From contig CM024764.1 in assembly GCA_014218235.1 (NCBI GenBank), positions 71,957,184-72,021,183 on the forward strand: a DNA stretch of 64,000 bases, read 5' to 3'. Made by a program: the position numbers and the translations under genes. Position 1 is the stretch's first letter. Each line of letters starts with the position of its first letter. Positions 36,491 to 48,664 of the stretch are shown in pieces. This stretch comes from Colocasia esculenta (lineage: Eukaryota; Streptophyta; Magnoliopsida; Alismatales; Araceae). The notes under the pieces are model-generated. The model saw nothing but the letters and a program-made list of their open reading frames with translations, had not been told where the DNA came from and did not search any database.

Positions 36491-39400
36491 TGTAACGTCG
36501 CTTATTTTCGATCCTTTTGGATCGTGTGTGTTGTGCTTGTGATGGCTGTTGTAAGGCCAGTGTGGTGTAGACGCGTGGTGTGTGTAGTGTGGCGCAGGTT
36601 AGGTCCCGAAATGAAATAGGACCTGCTGCAGTTGAGTAGGAGTTGGCGGCCAGGGTGGTCATTGACTTGTTGGCGTCCAGGTGTTTGCCGTTGACTGCAT
36701 GATCTTGGCGGCATTAGATGTGGACGTTTAGTGTGGCGGTTGTCTTTACGGCAGAGGGGTTGACGCCAACCTGAGAATTCTGCAGGTTATAGGGTCACCC
36801 GAGAGCATGTTTTCACCTGGTTCTCTCTTTCCCTTGCCCTAGCTTCGCGTCCCCGTGTTTCTAAAGCTTCCAACAGGTACTGAAGGGTGGTTGGAGGATC
36901 GTGGAACGTGTGGCGTTGCCGAATTGCGCGAGGAAACGCCGTGGCGTGGTGCAATTCCCATGGGAGCTCGCGGAGGGTTCGGTGTGAACCGGGAGAATTC
37001 GGAGGGTTTGAGCGTGTTCTGAGGTAGGGAACGACCCTTGTAGTTCTTATAGGTTGTAATAGAATAATTAGAAAGCATGAAACTGCATGAAAATGGCAAC
37101 TTCGGGTCATGGTATTCATGCGGGGTTCTAAGGGTGGTTTGATGGAATTTAATGGTTAATTCATGTAGTTTAAATCTTAAATGATGCATGTTTGGATTGG
37201 AAAATAGTTTCCTCATGTTTTCTCATTGCTTTGATGATTGTAAAACCTGTAGAATCAGTTTAGGGTTTCTGCAGGAACTGGGGTTGAAGAGCTTAGCGTC
37301 AACATCGATTGACGCCAGGTTCATCACCGGGATATAGACGGCCAGATCCATTGCCGTCTACTTCCTATAAGCGGCAGTCGATGTTGCCGCCAACTTGTGC
37401 ATGTAACCATGCAGTGTGGTTTACGTAGCTTTTCTGGTTATGATATGCGTGTTTGTGTGTGCATGGAGATGACCGGTGTGAGCCAGTGCATTTGATATGC
37501 TCTTGAGCATACTGCTCATGTAATGGGCATATTTTACGTAAATGATGTGTGATGTACGTAATTACTTTACGCAGTATGTGTGGTGCGTTGGCACCCGTGG
37601 TCTCTTGGAGTGCGTTGTCCATGTGTTGGACATGTGGTTTACGTGGAAGACGTGTGGTACACCAACCAGGGTGTAATATACACTGTTGTTTACGTGGTTT
37701 GAGTGTGTGTATACTACACACTTTGTTGTAATGTAATTCTTATGATTTGTCGTAGTAACTGGGCAGTGAGGTTCCTGTGTGAGCCTAGCCATGACTTTGT
37801 GGTGTTTGGGCAGTGAAGGTCCACACCGACCTAGCCCTGGTCCGTTGTTGTCTTTCGAATAATATTATATGGATTTATGTATTAAGTGGTGTGTGTGTGT
37901 TGCCACGGAGGTCATGAGGTGACCAATGATAGGCAAGTTTGTGGTTCAGTTATGTGTTGTGTAGGATAGCTTTGGGGTCACACGGTGATCGATGTTAAGC
38001 TAATCCTAACACTTGTATATTGTGAATTATAAGTAAGTTTATATGTGTTAGTATCGTGGTTGAGCTTGCCGAGTGTGGTGGTCCGCGCCTATTCCGGATG
38101 CCTCTCTAGTCGGTACCCCAGGTTCTTTGTGAGTCAGGCACGTGTGTTTGTTGTGCTCGGGTTTTGTCCCGGTACTTGTGTTGTACCGTTGAGGTCTGTG
38201 TCGTCTTCCTGGACACCCTCACTCCTGTGTTTGAGTTGTACGTCCGGCTGAGGGAAAGACGGTAGTGGGGCAGCGACTTCCCAGTTGTTCTTTAGTCGCT
38301 TGTAGCGCGCTCGTAGTTGGGGTACGGACACCAGTAGTCGACACTGGTCCCCAGCTAGTCCTGTTTTCCAGTGCCTCACTTTAGGGTGCTCCGTCAGAGA
38401 CTCTAGAGGTGCCAGGCATGGGCCTGCAGTTGTGTGTCTGCAGGTGTGTGTTGGTTGGTCTCCAGAGTTGTTTGACTTGTTCTCGTGGAGCGGCAGTTGG
38501 ACCTTTCGTCCGTGACTGCGAGGTTGAGAGGTTGTTCTTGTGTTGTGTTGTCCGGTTGGATACTGGCCTGATCAGCTAGTAGTCCGTTCCCGTGTGGTGG
38601 CGTCGTTCTTTCTGACTCGTGCTTTGCCTGCTCTAGTTGTAGCTTGACTCGTGCTTTGCCACTGGTTGTGATTCGTGAGTTTGTGATTTGTGAGTTTGTG
38701 ACTCGTGGTCGAGGTTTGACCAGTTCGAGGTGTGCCCTGGTGTTGCACAGTTGTGACTGAGTTGTGGTTTGTATGACTTGCCGATTAGGTTTCACCTGTA
38801 ATGTTGTGTTTAAGTGAAGGTATAATATAATTGGTTCAGTGTGGTATTTATCACCTACTTCCTTGTGTTCGAGTGTTGTTTGTGGTACTCAGAGTAGCAG
38901 GTACTTGTTCCTTCGTGGGATTACTTTGTAGTTTTATGGTGGTAATTGTGTACCAACCTTTCCGGGTACTTGTGTGTTGTGGAGGTCTAGTGTTTTGACC
39001 TGCCGCTTATTATATCATAATCATTTTAAGTAGATCTTATTTATAATTTATTGTGGATTAGTTTGTGATTATTTATTGTTACCTTCGTGGGTAATTTGCT
39101 GATGTGGCTTGTGGCCTAGGCATATGCGGTTTAGTAGAGCTATGCTCCGTGGAGGCCGTGTGAGACCTTCCACTTGTTGAGTTTTACTCTTCTTGGTATG
39201 ATTCCAATTATAGTTTTAGTGTGTTATGGATTGGCTTTGTGGTAGCCAGTTCTGTTACCTTGTATGTAGTTTCTGATGTAGTGTGGTTTGGAGTATAAAG
39301 GACCAGCTCTTTTTAGCAGTCCTGTTATTCAAGTGCTTGAGGTTTGCCTGTGAAGCTTGTAGCCTGAGCAGTGACTTGCTTGTGGCTATAGCTTAGGCAA

Positions 39401-40023
39401 CTAGTTGTTGTAGCAGTGTGCCAGTGAGACTGTGGTTTAGGCACTTTAGTAGTTGGGCTGACTAGTGATATTATGTTAGTCCTGTAGTCCTACTTTCTTC
39501 TGAGGACTTGTGTTATTATCATGATATGTTTATTGTTATTTATTGTCATGATGTGAGCATGAAATGGTTTGGCTATTGATGTTGCCAGTGAGACCCATTG
39601 GGGTTGAGGTGTTTGTTTACGGTGTTGTTTTCGGTAGCCCTACTGAGCCAATGACTTGTTGAGGCTCACTCCCCTACAGTTCTTTTCAGGGCTTGCCGTG
39701 TGTTTGGCTTGCAACGGCGTTGTGTCAGACTTGTACCACCAGCAGTTTGTTAGTAGTTAATGTTGTGTGAGCTTGTGCTCCCTCGGTATGCCCTAGGTAG
39801 TTGTACTCTTTTAATTGGACATGTATTAATGTAATGGGACAATTGTACAAATTTGTGAACAGATATGAGCACATGTACTTTCTTGTGTCTTATATTCTTG
39901 TGGTTTGTCTTTTATACTCTACTGGACACGTGTGTGAGATATCCCTTGTGAGACTTCGGTCCGTTCGCGGGAGGCGGATCTGGATATGGAGCCTTATTGG
40001 CATAAATACCCCGGTCCGTCACA
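36491..40023 (+). repeat. 3' LTR (3,533 bp) of the Gypsy-type element
   Basis: Partner of 31145-34672. In the first 110 bp I count about five one-base indels (A/AA, GG/G, GGG/GG, AA/A) but only two or three substitutions. Confidence 0.92.
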
Positions 40024-40097
40024 TCTTTGGTTTCTAATCCTTTCATCTTTGCTTGTTTTGTAAGGTAATAAAGATATGACTCTCTTATATTCAAAGA

Positions 40098-40157
40098 ATG
40101 GCTCGATTGGTAGGGCGCTCCACTGTACATCAAGAGGAAAGAGGTTCAATTCTCAAC
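40098..40157 (+). repeat. tRNA-like segment (SINE-like)
   Basis: ATGGCTCGATTGGTAGGGCG resembles an A-box region and AGGTTCAATTCTC a B-box, at tRNA-like spacing. It is followed by T-rich sequence and, near 40250, a GGTTCAAACCTAAACCAACC stretch like the hAT-like MITE arms, so it may be a decayed member of that family. Confidence 0.45.
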
Positions 40158-41261
40158 TTTGTCAGGTTTATACGAATTTTTTCTAATAAATTGTGAATAG
40201 ATAGGAAATAGGCTCGTGTCCTAGGTCTCGGGTCTACATGTCTTTATTTTGGTTCAAACCTAAACCAACCGGTCTAGTGCACCCAAAAAGTAATAATAAT
40301 AAGATGCTCTCCATCAGTCGGCCGAGAGGTAGATGAAGGTGTGAATTCATATCCCGCACTCTAAGTCGAGATACACATCGTGATCACTTCTTTACCTTTT
40401 AAGGTACACAACCTATGGGATCACATCTCCATGTTACATCACACATGCACACACACAAACACTCTTTCTTTCTTTCTCTCTTCAGTGGTTTGACACATCT
40501 ACATGGATCCCTATTGAGTTTATGACCATGTGAGGTACGTTCCCTACTTTTGCAGATGAAGACTTGTGAGTACAATGCCTATCTTGGATTGGATTGTCGA
40601 GTGCAGAGGCATCTTCTCGCACACCAAAAGTTAGTTCTTTTGATACTTCCTCAAGATATATCCTTTAAGGAGATATACTTCATTATTGTATTTGTGTGTT
40701 TCAATTGCAAAATTATACCATTTGAAGAGGAAAAGTCTCAGCCCTTTGTCCCAATTCATAAGGTCTAGTTATTAAACTCAACCAAAAGGCGAAAATCTAG
40801 TTACCAAATAGATGACTGCCTACCAAGACCCAATTGTCAAATGGCCCCCCCACAAAGTGCCATGAACACCTGATCTGCCACCTTAAGCTCAGCTTTTATC
40901 ACAAAGCTACCGCTGAGGGGATAGCCTACGACAATAGTGAAGCTTCCAAGATAACGTCTCAACATGCATCTCCACACCTTATCGTGGCAGGCTTTAGCCT
41001 TTACGACAACCAATGCTTTTTAGTAATTAGTTAGTTGTTAGTTAGTCAGTTTGTAATAGCTTGTATTTGAATAAGGTACTTTGAGCCCCTAGTTATGACT
41101 ATGAATTAATGGTTGTAATAGAAGTTTGTGGAATTATTAATAAAGATGGATTGTTTGGCATTACTCTAAATTGTGTAACGGTTTGATGTCTATTTCTCGC
41201 TCTATACTATTTATTTAATTATTTATCGCTCCAATATTTTGCATCGGGTCGTTACAATATA
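40158..41261. other. Unassigned sequence
   Basis: A CA/CT-rich microsatellite lies at about 40445-40485. A short plus-strand frame at 40550-40768 has no recognisable domain. No gene called. Confidence 0.3.
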
Positions 41262-41935
41262 TCGCTTACAGTAAGTCTTCATATCACTTACATAAGTATT
41301 TGACATCACTTACAGTAAGTCTTGATATCAGTTACAACCTACAACTATAATTTTTAGAAAAAAAAACTCTATTTGTAGGTGAGCGTTAAGATTTGAATCC
41401 AAGTCTCCACAAACTCAACATAAGATACTCTTACCACTAAGCTACAACTACACTTGTGTTACAATATAATATCTTTTATATTTCACTAAGTATTGATATC
41501 ACTTACAACAAACATATACATCATTTACAGTAAATATCGTTCCCTGTTACAATATACATTAAGCTCTGTTACAAAATAACATATGTTAATGTATGTTATT
41601 AATGTAGGCTAATAACCTACATTAATAACATACATTAACATATATTATTGTTACAAAATATAGATTTACTATAAGTGATATCAAATATTTTTTATAAGTG
41701 ATATAAAAGGTTTAATACTGTAAGTGATATGAAAACTTACTGTAAGTGACATCAAAGACTTAGTATAAGTGACATGAAGACTTACTGTAAGTGATATGAA
41801 TGCTTACTGTAAGTGATATGAATGCTTACTGTAAGTGATATATAGATTTACTGTAAGTGATATCAAAGACTTAGTATAAGTGATATGAAGACTTACTGTA
41901 CGTGATATGAATACTTACTGTAATGATGTAAATCT
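41262..41935. mobile_element. Palindromic foldback element with tRNA-like module (copy A)
   Basis: Left arm (41265-41345) repeats ATCACTTACAGTAAGTCTTC; right arm (about 41650-41935) repeats its complement, GACTTACTGTAAGTGATAT, at least eight times. Near the left arm is a minus-strand tRNA-like module (about 41375-41455: A-box TAGCTTAGTGGTAAGAG, B-box GGATTCAAATC). The centre is a perfect 28-bp inverted repeat, 41581-41608 and 41616-41643, with a 7-nt loop. No ORF and no clear target duplication. Confidence 0.7.
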
Positions 41936-42559
41936 ACGTAGGGAAAGACTAGAAAAAGGAAGGATAAAATAGGAAAAAGTTGATCTTAAAAAGACGTCTC
42001 ATCTCTCAAGACTCATAAATGTTGAAAAATTAAAAGTATAGACTAAAAATTAAATAACACAAAAAAAAATTATATGACTTCTGATCTTCTAACATGAATT
42101 ATAAATTAAACCAATTATCTAATAAGGACCTCTAATTATTTTTTTTTTAAAATAATATCTTATTCAAATGATTTTTGAATCAACTGTGTATGAGTATCGG
42201 ATTCTCTTGGACACGATATGTATGATATAAATGTATTATATCGATTTGATACAATACGTCCAAAATTGTTAATAACAACACTAGAGTCTTCAAAAGAAAA
42301 GCATATGTTGGCATGTAACTAGAAATGGTAGACACTGTTGTCTTCGCCCTCTCTCACATACGACGTTGTCAAATCGAAGGAAATTGGACCCTTCCCTAGA
42401 GGCATCCTTCATCACGACAGATGGTGACGTTGACAGCAAATTATCTGCACAAAAACAAGGAAAGAGACAAACATGGTCATATAAGAAGGTGCTAAAAAAT
42501 AGGGTTAGCCGTATCACAATCGTGTCACACTGTGTTTGAACTTGTGAGATATTAAGCAC
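41936..42559. other. Unassigned AT-rich sequence
   Basis: No gene or known repeat recognised. Confidence 0.3.
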
Positions 42560-43113
42560 GTATGTCCTACTTGTCCCTTAGCAACACTTTGCTCCGTCGC
42601 GCTGTTTGTCCTTGCCCAATCGACAGCTGCAGCTCATGCTCCTTGACCCACATCCGGATAGCCGTTTGGCATCGTCGAGATGAACTTGTCGACGTTGGCC
42701 AGCGTCGGAGCCTCCGCGACCATGGTCTCGGTGGGTTCTCGTGATCATGACCATGGCCTACCGCAAGGCCTTTGATGAGCACCCACTTCACTTGGAGTTG
42801 GGCTCGTATAGAAGTGCTGGGCCAAGGAGGAGATGGCGAAGCACCTGCTGCAGCCGTTGGGGCTAAAGAGTGCGAGGGATCAACCGTGCTTTCGAGGTGC
42901 GTGGCGCATCATCCCCCTCTATATGGGATCCGCGGCATGGAGTGTGCCCGACACATCACTCTCTTCCTCCAGAGCTCAGAAAGAACAGATCCCAAGCTCA
43001 CCAGTGACATCGATCACCGTCGGCGGCACGTCGTCCCCCTCCCTCCCGAAGGTATCCCCCTCCAAGTCCAAACCGGCGTTCTCTGTGTACTCAAATCTCT
43101 GACGTCGGTGTGA
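42560..43113 (+). other. GC-rich gene-like segment, unidentified
   Basis: Sharply more GC-rich than its surroundings, as plant coding exons often are. Overlapping plus-strand frames (42772-43113, 42833-43102) and a minus-strand frame (42791-42567) exist, but none shows a motif I recognise. It could be a gene fragment or captured exon. No function is proposed. Confidence 0.3.
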
Positions 43114-43448
43114 CGAATCGGTGCGGTACCTCACCGTACCGTACCGTCCCACCAAATTTGTGATCCTCTTTGATACTTGGGCACGACAAATCTTGTTAAG
43201 AAGTGAGGAGAGAGCGGAGGGAGACCTCCCAACTTAAAGTTGTACCAAGACCCCCAACCAAGAGCAAATATTGTGTATCTATTCTATGATAAATTCTGAG
43301 CGGTACCTGCTCTTAATTAACGCGGGTCGGCCCACACTTGTTTACATGGGTGAAGAACTCGTCTCATTGTGAGGATAGATATTTAGGATTACTTTTGATA
43401 ACCTGATAAATCTTGATAATTACTAGTTATCATGTCTGTTAATTCAAT

Positions 43449-43878
43449 GAGGGCTTCTTTTAAAATCGGATAACCCCCTAATAAAAGAGGGTTTATCCAC
43501 CCTTAAATGGAGAGTTGTTTTAGTAATTTGAATAGTTTATCAAGATTCTATCATCATCAATGTATTGTTGATAACTTCTGATAATTTTATCTCCTTCTCG
43601 ATAATTTTATCTACCAAATAAAAAATATCATAAATAAAATTATTTTATCTATAAATAATTTATTTGCACATAAGTTATCTCGTTAGTGATTTTGATACTA
43701 AAGATAGTTTATCAAGATTTTATCATCAATAAATGTTAATAACTCTTGATATCAGCTTTAGAAGTATGACAATATTATCAACTTTAATAATTTTATTTGC
43801 CAAAAATATTTTTTTATAAATTAAGATATCTTATCCATTCATAACTTATCTGTGACCAGGTTATTAAAGAGCCCCCTA
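43449..43878. repeat. Possible MITE with internal duplication
   Basis: The ends GGGCTTCTTTTAA and, inverted, GGGGCTCTTTAATA are similar. Inside, TTTATCAAGATTYTATCATC and GATAATTTTATCT motifs recur about 190 bp apart. Terminal repeats are imperfect and no target duplication was confirmed. Confidence 0.4.
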
Positions 43879-44700
43879 TTCTCATGCTTGTCTACTTTTA
43901 TATTATTATTTAATCATATTTTATTCTATTATTTAGGCACATGTGAGAAGTTAATTTGTCACCTCTAACTCAGTAATAAGTGGATAAATGTTACTGATAA
44001 GCAGTGGCGGATCCTGAAAAGTAGTTCAGTGAGGTCACTTGACTATAGAGGGGTCACTATTAAATTCAGTGGGGTCACTTTATATAATCTTACATAAAAT
44101 TTTGACCTGTATAAATAAAAAAGAGAGAACTTTTTAAGTCTCCTTTCTAAGTCAGTCACGTGACCCCACTGACTTTACCAAATGACAACCCTATCCTAGG
44201 TATGTGGATGCCTATCGGAGCAAATTATATAACTATCTGTCAAGTGCAAAAGAAAGTTCCATATTAGTAATTCATGCCATCTATTATATTGCATCACATT
44301 TATATTGACCGTCTTCACAATGTAGGGCGCCAACTACCTGAAGTATAAGTATTTAATATAATATTTTATTTTCGAGGTTTCAACAAAAGGGCATGGAAAT
44401 ACATAGAAACTCTTGAATAAAAATTGAAAAAAAAATGTAACTACGATTCCATTTAAACCATCATTCCTCAGTTCATTAACATAAGAGTCCATGTGATGCC
44501 GGATGTCTTATGATAAATATAAATTATACAACTTGAAGTTAATTTGAGCACATCATGTTATATCTTCGTGATATGAAGCATGCAGCGATGTAGTGAGGGT
44601 AGTGTGCAACGACATTAATGATTGGTGATGGCTGATTGGTAGTTGCAATTGACAATGCCAACCATTAGTAACAAGTGACTTATAATGACATTGGGGGTGG
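43879..44700. other. Unassigned sequence with a GCAGTGGCGGATCC motif
   Basis: The motif at about 44004-44017 resembles the start of common plant hAT-type MITEs (CAGTGGCGGA), but I could not find a matching far end. Confidence 0.3.
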
Positions 44701-45270
44701 TTTAAGAGAGCAGATAATATGAGCAATGATGGTGGCAGTAACTAAAAGGCGATCACTAATGACGTGCAGAGGTGTTGATCAATATATGATCTAAATCGAA
44801 AAATTGAATTGAACCGACCGGTTCAGGTCAATTCAATTCGATTTCGCAGATCTCACAGTTCAATTCGATTTTAAATTAGATAATCGAAATGAACTGAATA
44901 TATATATATATAATATATATATATAATATTAATTGATAATATAAATTTACACAAAAATACTTGTAGTGCAGTTGGTTGGGCCTCTTGAGCATGGATCTTT
45001 GCGCGGAGGTTGTGAGATTGAGTCTCGCGATCACCATTACAAGTATTTTTTTTTAAAAAATCAATTTAAATCGAACCAATTCGTTGGAGAAATTAAGATC
45101 GATTCGATTCCCCTAAAAATAAGAGTGAGTCGGGCCGAACCGACTCATGTTCACCCCTAATGACGTGTAGTATTAGATAGCAATGGACAACAGAGTAGGC
45201 AATGATCAATGATGGTGGCAATAATTGAAAGGCGACTACTAATGACATGTGGTATTAGATAGCAAGGACT
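44701..45270. repeat. Tandem duplication of about 90 bp interrupted by a MITE
   Basis: The motif GATGGTGGCAGTAACTAAAAG with ATCACTAATGACGTG is repeated after the MITE as GATGGTGGCAATAATTGAAAG with CTACTAATGACATG; TATTAGATAGCAA also occurs twice. The MITE inserted in one repeat unit. Confidence 0.6.
44767..45159. mobile_element. hAT-like MITE with one tRNA-like module (copy 3)
   Basis: A 393-bp element bounded by a perfect 8-bp target duplication ATGACGTG (44759-44766 and 45160-45167). Right end TGTTCACCCCTA; left end CAGAGGTGTTGA, somewhat diverged. Arms carry GAACCGACCGGTTC-like repeats. A plus-strand tRNA-like module (A-box-like GTAGTGCAGTTGGTTGGG near 44962, B-box-like GAGATTGAGTC near 45014) sits in the middle; the opposing module is missing. 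Confidence 0.8.
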
Positions 45271-45652
45271 AACAATTAATATTTGAAATCATGTCCCGTC
45301 ATATCTATATAGAGTTGACATGACATGATTAAATTGAATTCTACCTATATAAATCATGATTACTACTCTTACAAGTATTTCTTTTAGGAATTTTTTGTAG
45401 AAACTATTATTATTTAAAAAAATAACAAATATATTATCATTGCTAATATTGTCAAATATGTCATTTATAAATGGAAAATATGTAGATATGACATTCGGTG
45501 ATGTGGTGTTACTCCTCATCCATTTAACCATGAATTTGATCTTGTTTGCCGTGAGGTTAAACATTCATAGCACTCGGGTCTCATTCTCAAACTCTAAAAA
45601 AGATATAATAAGGGTATTCTTTTACAAAATTATTAAACTAACATAATAACAA

Positions 45653-45724
45653 GATTTTAGTGGAATGTTCGATTCCTTCGACAGAAGTGATTTTAGTGGA
45701 ATGTTCGATTCCTTCGACAGAAGT
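45653..45724. repeat. Perfect 36-bp tandem duplication
   Basis: Two identical 36-bp units, 45653-45688 and 45689-45724, starting GATTTTAGTGG and ending CGACAGAAGT. Confidence 0.9.
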
Positions 45725-46642
45725 GAATGACAATGGTATATCTACAATATTTTTCATTTACAAGTGATATATTTCATAAATTTAACAATGATGTTATATT
45801 TTTAGGTAAATTAATTAATAATCTCTAATTGTAACAGATAAAGTCTTTACTATAATAGGGCTTAACATATGTTGTAACAGATGATAATATTTACTGTAAT
45901 GAGTTACAGTTATGTCATACATTAAAAAATAAGTCAAATATTTGACAAAAACTTCTAATTAATTTACCTTATATTTTTTTCATGTAGCAATAATTTTCGT
46001 CCAAAAAAAACCTTCTTTTTATTGCAATCCACTTTAATGTTATTGCAAAATCCTTCTTATAATAGGTACTTATCCTATGTTTTCTATGTTGAAACTAATT
46101 ATTACAAGAGTGATTTACAATAAACTAATGTAAATTGCAATAAAACAATCCATGGATTGAGGGGGTGACAAGACCCTTTTCTTTTCTTCAATGTGAGACA
46201 ATTAAATTGCTTTCATGTATTATATAACAACTTTACTTGTAACAAATATTTTCACATGAGAAAGATTTATTGTATTTGTACATTACACTTTAAGTGCAAT
46301 GTGATTAGACAATAATTCATATGACATCCTTCCCATGAGGAGTGATAAAATAATAAATTTATAATTCAATTGTTAGATATTACGTAAATTTATTACCTAG
46401 TCATATTATACTTAATGTGAAAGTGTAATAAACTTTTCTCTTTCCACATAGGTGGATTTATTACACTTTTCGTAAATTTAGTTATTGTACTTATTAAGTG
46501 ATATGTAATTTATGTGGCAGCGCACAGGGGTCATGTGGCAACAACAGGCGGGGAGCGACGAGCGGTGGTGGTTGATCGCAAACACTACAAGAGATAGGAT
46601 GGTGCCCCGGGGGGTGGGGGTGTTGGGATAGAAAGAGAAGAG
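45725..46642. other. AT-rich upstream region of the LTP gene
   Basis: Contains scattered ATTGTAACAGA-type motifs like those inside the foldback elements. No gene seen. Promoter elements of the LTP gene not resolved. Confidence 0.3.
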
Positions 46643-46979
46643 ATGGGGAGCAGTGAGGTGAGCTTGCTGGCGGTGGTGGTAATGGCCGTGGCGGTGATAT
46701 CCCCCAAGGCGGCCGCGCAGGTTTCGTTGCCGCCGTGCTTGCAGAAGCTATTAACGTGCAGCAACTTCATCTCGTTAACGACGCCGCCGTCGGAGGCGTG
46801 CTGCAATCCGTTGAGGGAGGCGGTGCAGAACGATTTGCCCTGCCTCTGCGATCTTCTCAACAGAAAGGACCTCATCGAGCAATTCAAGATCAACTATACT
46901 CGGGCGGTAGACCTCCCGAGGCGCTGCGGCATCGGCTCCAACACCAGTATCTGCAACTCGGCCACCAACGCCACCGCCC
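46643..46979 (+). CDS. Non-specific lipid-transfer-like protein (LTPG/YLS3-like), first exon
   Basis: The start at 46643 gives a signal peptide (about residues 1-25, hydrophobic core LLAVVVMAVAV, ending AAA-Q). The mature part has the eight-cysteine motif: C32, C39, C53-C54, C67-x-C69, C95, C104, with LPCLCDLLN and LPRRCGI blocks. Such proteins bind lipids in a hydrophobic cavity outside the cell, often GPI-anchored. Residue spacing suits the LTPG/YLS3-like group. A donor GTAAGG follows residue 112 (46980). The second exon, expected to be Ser/Pro-rich with a GPI signal, was not found; read without splicing the frame runs to 47143. GC-rich compared with flanks, as for a monocot first exon. Confidence 0.8.
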
Positions 46980-48664
46980 GTAAGGATTTTCCTCAAAAGA
47001 GGACATTTCGATTTTATTGTTTTCTAAGTAGCTTGGAGGGAAGAGTGGTCAGATCGGCCGCCGATCTCAGTTCTGGGGTGGAATCGCACCGTAGAGATCC
47101 GCGTTTCCTCCTCTGTCAGATTTTCGTAGATGTAGATTTGTAGTCCTTCCTCTCCCGCTACCCGCACGACGCACTGGTGGGAGGCCCGTGCTTGTCCGAT
47201 GCTTCTCCCCGTGGAGAAGCGGGACGGCACAGCGAGTTGCCCTCTCCATCTCCTCGTATGGAAAGGGAGGCTCGGAGGACAACTCACAACTGGTTCTCCA
47301 GAATTGTGATGACTGATCAATTACCAGTACTCCCCTCGAAGTCTTCTCCGCTATGAACTGCCCTTAGTAGTGACGCTGGGTGGGAGGAGGACTGTAGAAA
47401 AGCCCACCCGTGTCTTCTCCATGATGACAGTTTTAAGGTGTGGGTAAGTGTTAATGTTCTCCTACGACATGATGGGGGTCCCCATAACAGCCTCAATGAA
47501 GATGTAATCGCAACAGCAAGAAGAAAGGTTTCTCATGCCTAGTAGCACATGATTCACTACTACATCACTTCCTTTCTGCGTAGTTACTATGTTGATGGCG
47601 TTAAAATTGCACAATTCTGAAGGGTAGTCCATTTCATTTGCTGTCGTCTCCCAGTACGAAAGAACATGGATAGTGCAAATGACACGTATAGGTGAAGACT
47701 AAAATAACAATTGTCTCTCTGTTTTTTCCTTCCTCTCACGAGATTTTGTAACGAAATGAGTATTCTGCATATGTACATAATGAAAATTCTTGAGCTATGA
47801 ATTATGAAACTTACAATCTTGACCTATAAAGTGTGCACCCTACATTTTGCACCTCCCTTTGATACTGACACCGAGAAAGTCTATTTTAACATAAAGAAAA
47901 TGGTTTGATGACACATGCAATTGACACCACTCTCATGATGTGTCATATATGACATTTTAAAATTTGTGTCACGTGAGTGCTGTGTCAAACGTATGTGTTA
48001 TAAAATCATGTCACGAAACAATTTTCCTTAGCAGAAGAACAGAGATAAACATCCCATCCATGGGGTTTGTGGGAATAGATAACCAACAGTTAGACCTAAT
48101 GAGACTTATCAAAAGGATTAGACTTGACCAGAGGTCTGTTAAGGCAATAAATGATCATGGTATTTAAGAACATACACAGAGAAATGCGACTTGCTGCAAC
48201 AGAGGATCGGAGTGAATGATCGGACCTGGCAAGGACAAAACCAGACAACAACCAAAATGGGTAGCTAATGCAGATCCAGACAATGATAGCAGGAAAAATG
48301 GCATAATAGGGAGAGAAGGCAGCTATTGTATGAACAACCCACTTTGATAGAGTGGGTAGCTTAACTATGGGTCCATTAACTTAAAAATTGACTCACCCTA
48401 TTTTGCATGTTTCACTAGAAAAAAAAATGTGGTTAGATAAATTAAGGAAAAATTAATTAGAGGTTCTTGTTAGATGGTTGACTTAAGTTATAGTCTCTGT
48501 CAGAAGATCAGAAGTCATATAGTCATTTCTTTTTTGTGTTGTTTAATTTCTAATCTCTACTTTTTATTTCTCAACATTTATGAGTCTTGGGAGACGAGTC
48601 GTCCTTTTAACATCAACTTTTTTCTATTTTACCCTTCTTTTTTCTGGTCTTTCCCTATGTAGAC
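46980..48664. other. Region downstream of LTP exon 1; second exon not identified
   Basis: GC-rich to about 47330, then AT-rich. No Pro/Ser-rich exon with a GPI signal was recognised. No other gene seen. Confidence 0.3.

Larger units (their letters stand above)
31145..40023 (+). mobile_element. Large LTR retrotransposon, Gypsy-type, non-coding interior (LARD-like)
   Basis: 8,879 bp with 5-bp target duplications TCTTT at 31140-31144 and 40024-40028. LTRs 31145-34672 and 36491-40023 start TGTA and end CACA. A primer binding site for initiator tRNA-Met follows the 5' LTR. The GTCGAGGACGACATT motif before the 3' LTR is typical of plant Ty3/Gypsy elements. The 1.8-kb interior has no open frame of note, so the element is non-autonomous, comparable to a LARD but with an unusually high LTR share (about 80%). 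Confidence 0.9.

Noticed and set aside
31109..40037. Many 60-130 residue frames across the 31-40 kb element
   Set aside because: They lie within the two LTRs, recur in both copies with frameshifts and show no domain.
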